Below, one piece after another: positions 62,871 through 64,000 of a DNA stretch of 64,000 bases. The stretch is from Atrina japonica (taxonomy: Eukaryota; Mollusca; Bivalvia; Pterioida; Pinnidae): contig BROG01000239.1 in the NCBI GenBank assembly GCA_030159075.1, positions 647,001 through 711,000 on the forward strand. Reading direction: 5' to 3'. Position 1 is the stretch's first letter. Each line of letters opens with the position of its first letter. The position numbers were made by a program, and so were the translations under genes. The notes beneath the pieces were generated by a model that ran no database searches, had not been told where the DNA came from, and worked only from the letters and a program-made list of their open reading frames with translations.

Positions 62871-64000
62871 TGCGAATCTCAAACGGGATAGGACCAGGTG
62901 TCTGGAAGGAGTCAGCGTCCCATGCTGGCATACAACACCCGTTGCAAATGTTCCATGGAAACCTTTCTAGTATAATGGAAAAGTCAAAGTCGGTGAAAAC
63001 GACAAGTTCGGTGAAGAAATCAAGCTTGGTAATATACAGCGGTCTGTACAGGAACAACTACTGCGAATCCCAAACGGGATAGGGCCAGGTGTCCGGAGGG
63101 AGTCAGCGTCCCCTGCTGGCATACCACACCCATCGCAATTGTTCCATGAAAACATTTCTATTTCGATGAAAAGGTCTAATTCAGTGAAAAGGTCAAGTTC
63201 GGTGATTAGCGATTAGCGGAAGGGAGTCACTGTTTGCAGTCGTGTTCCAGAATCCTACTTAATATTCCTGAGAGAGAGGACTTCATATTGTTTAACAAGA
63301 TCCCCGTATCGATAATAAAACTTCATTTCAAATGTTTAACAACGTAACCTTGTGTAAGTAGTTTATTTGCGAGTCGTTTTGCTCCCAGAATAAAACATTT
63401 ATAAGACGAGCATGCCTTAGCATAACGTATAAGTTGTGAAATGAACATGTCATAGGCAGGAGATGGAATATTTCTATTTAGAAATAGAAGTTCGTGATAC
63501 GGAAATTGAAATCGTTGCGTTTGTTATAACGGGAGGTGTGAAGTTGACCGTCCTTGAGTACATCTAGGTAAGAAGCAGATATGTTGCTCTCTGTTGTCTC
63601 ATCGATTTCAAGCTTAAAAGGATACATCTGGCCGAGGTAATTAAAAAATTCTGAATTATTTATAGACAGGATGTCGTTGATATATCTGTAAGTAAAACTG
63701 AACCGAGATGCTAACTGTTTATTACCTTTGGAGAGCAGAGACTGTATACATTCCGCTGCATATGAATACAAATATATGTCGGCCAAGAGAGGTGCACAAT
63801 TGGTACCCATTGTAATGCAGACAATTTGTTGGAAAACTTTTCCCACAAAAACCCCAGCATTTTGATGATATCGTCTTCAGTGTACTTGTTATTGGAATCA
63901 GAGTGTTCCTTCACAAAGTAAGGTTCTTCATAACCTAACATTAAATATATATATCTGTGATTTCCATTTTGTATACAAAGGAGTTTTGTATAACTGGTGT
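62871..64000 (-). mobile_element. Second-family PLE, RT and duplicated 3' tail (runs off window)
   Basis: The minus strand has an RT segment at 63478..63846: [20 protein letters not shown], then a YRYINDILSINNSEFFNY motif (YIND where YIDD is expected) and LEIDETTESNISASYLDV. The C-terminal part with SQLIRYAKACSSYKCF-type sequence is at 63260..63470 with stops. The 3' tail is present twice in tandem (62871 and 63062, period 191 bp), sharing a TCCCAAACGGGATAGG...CCAGGTGTCCGGAGGGAG block. The upstream end is cut by the window border. Confidence 0.85.

Overview
This is animal (metazoan) nuclear DNA, most likely from a bivalve mollusc. It is AT-rich with long intergenic and intronic stretches. It is packed with permuted-domain Penelope-like retroelements (Naiad type), tRNA-derived SINEs, hAT, Tc1 and TIR elements, dispersed tandem repeats and simple repeats. 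The bivalve call rests on these repeat types as I know them from molluscs and has not been checked by a search.

One host gene is clear: a cyclophilin A (peptidyl-prolyl isomerase) gene on the minus strand. Its three coding exons lie at 46808..46931, 28234..28395 and 19114..19322. They splice with canonical GT/AG sites in matching phases into a 164-residue protein with every active-site residue in place. Introns of 18.4 kb and 8.9 kb hold most of the window's mobile DNA.

Layout. 0-10 kb: SINE, Naiad tail, Tc1-like transposase relic, two PLE fragments. 10-15.5 kb: a 278-bp tandem duplication, a head-to-head inverted Naiad pair, and a Naiad tail followed by a Naiad unit that kept the endonuclease but lost the reverse transcriptase. 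15.5-16.8 kb: a ~156-bp tandem array interrupted by a SINE. 17-19 kb: two MITE-like elements and the 3' flank of the cyclophilin gene. 19.3-28.2 kb (intron 2): a 3.1-kb element with ~590-bp inverted arms, SINEs, a LINE tail, and a TIR element holding a Naiad. 28.4-46.8 kb (intron 1): tandem repeats, a 10.8-kb hAT-like element carrying nested material (including a locally triplicated segment), a Ty3/Gypsy gag-pol relic, a pogo-like relic, a SINE with clean target duplications, and a palindrome cluster. 47-54.5 kb: poly-G repeat, LINE ORF1-like relic, ~165-bp array hit by a Naiad, and a LINE RT split by a 2.0-kb TIR element. 55-58.2 kb: the most complete Naiad, showing the order GIY-YIG endonuclease, CxC-type linker, reverse transcriptase, 3' tail. 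58.7-61.4 kb: a foldback-like element whose inverted arms are built of minisatellite. 61.4-64 kb: microsatellites, a 58-bp tandem array and a second-family PLE running off the window.

Almost all mobile-element genes here are broken by stops, frameshifts or truncation. The interest lies in how the elements are nested and rearranged. Insertion junctions, target duplications and related copies allow several events to be read directly from the sequence.
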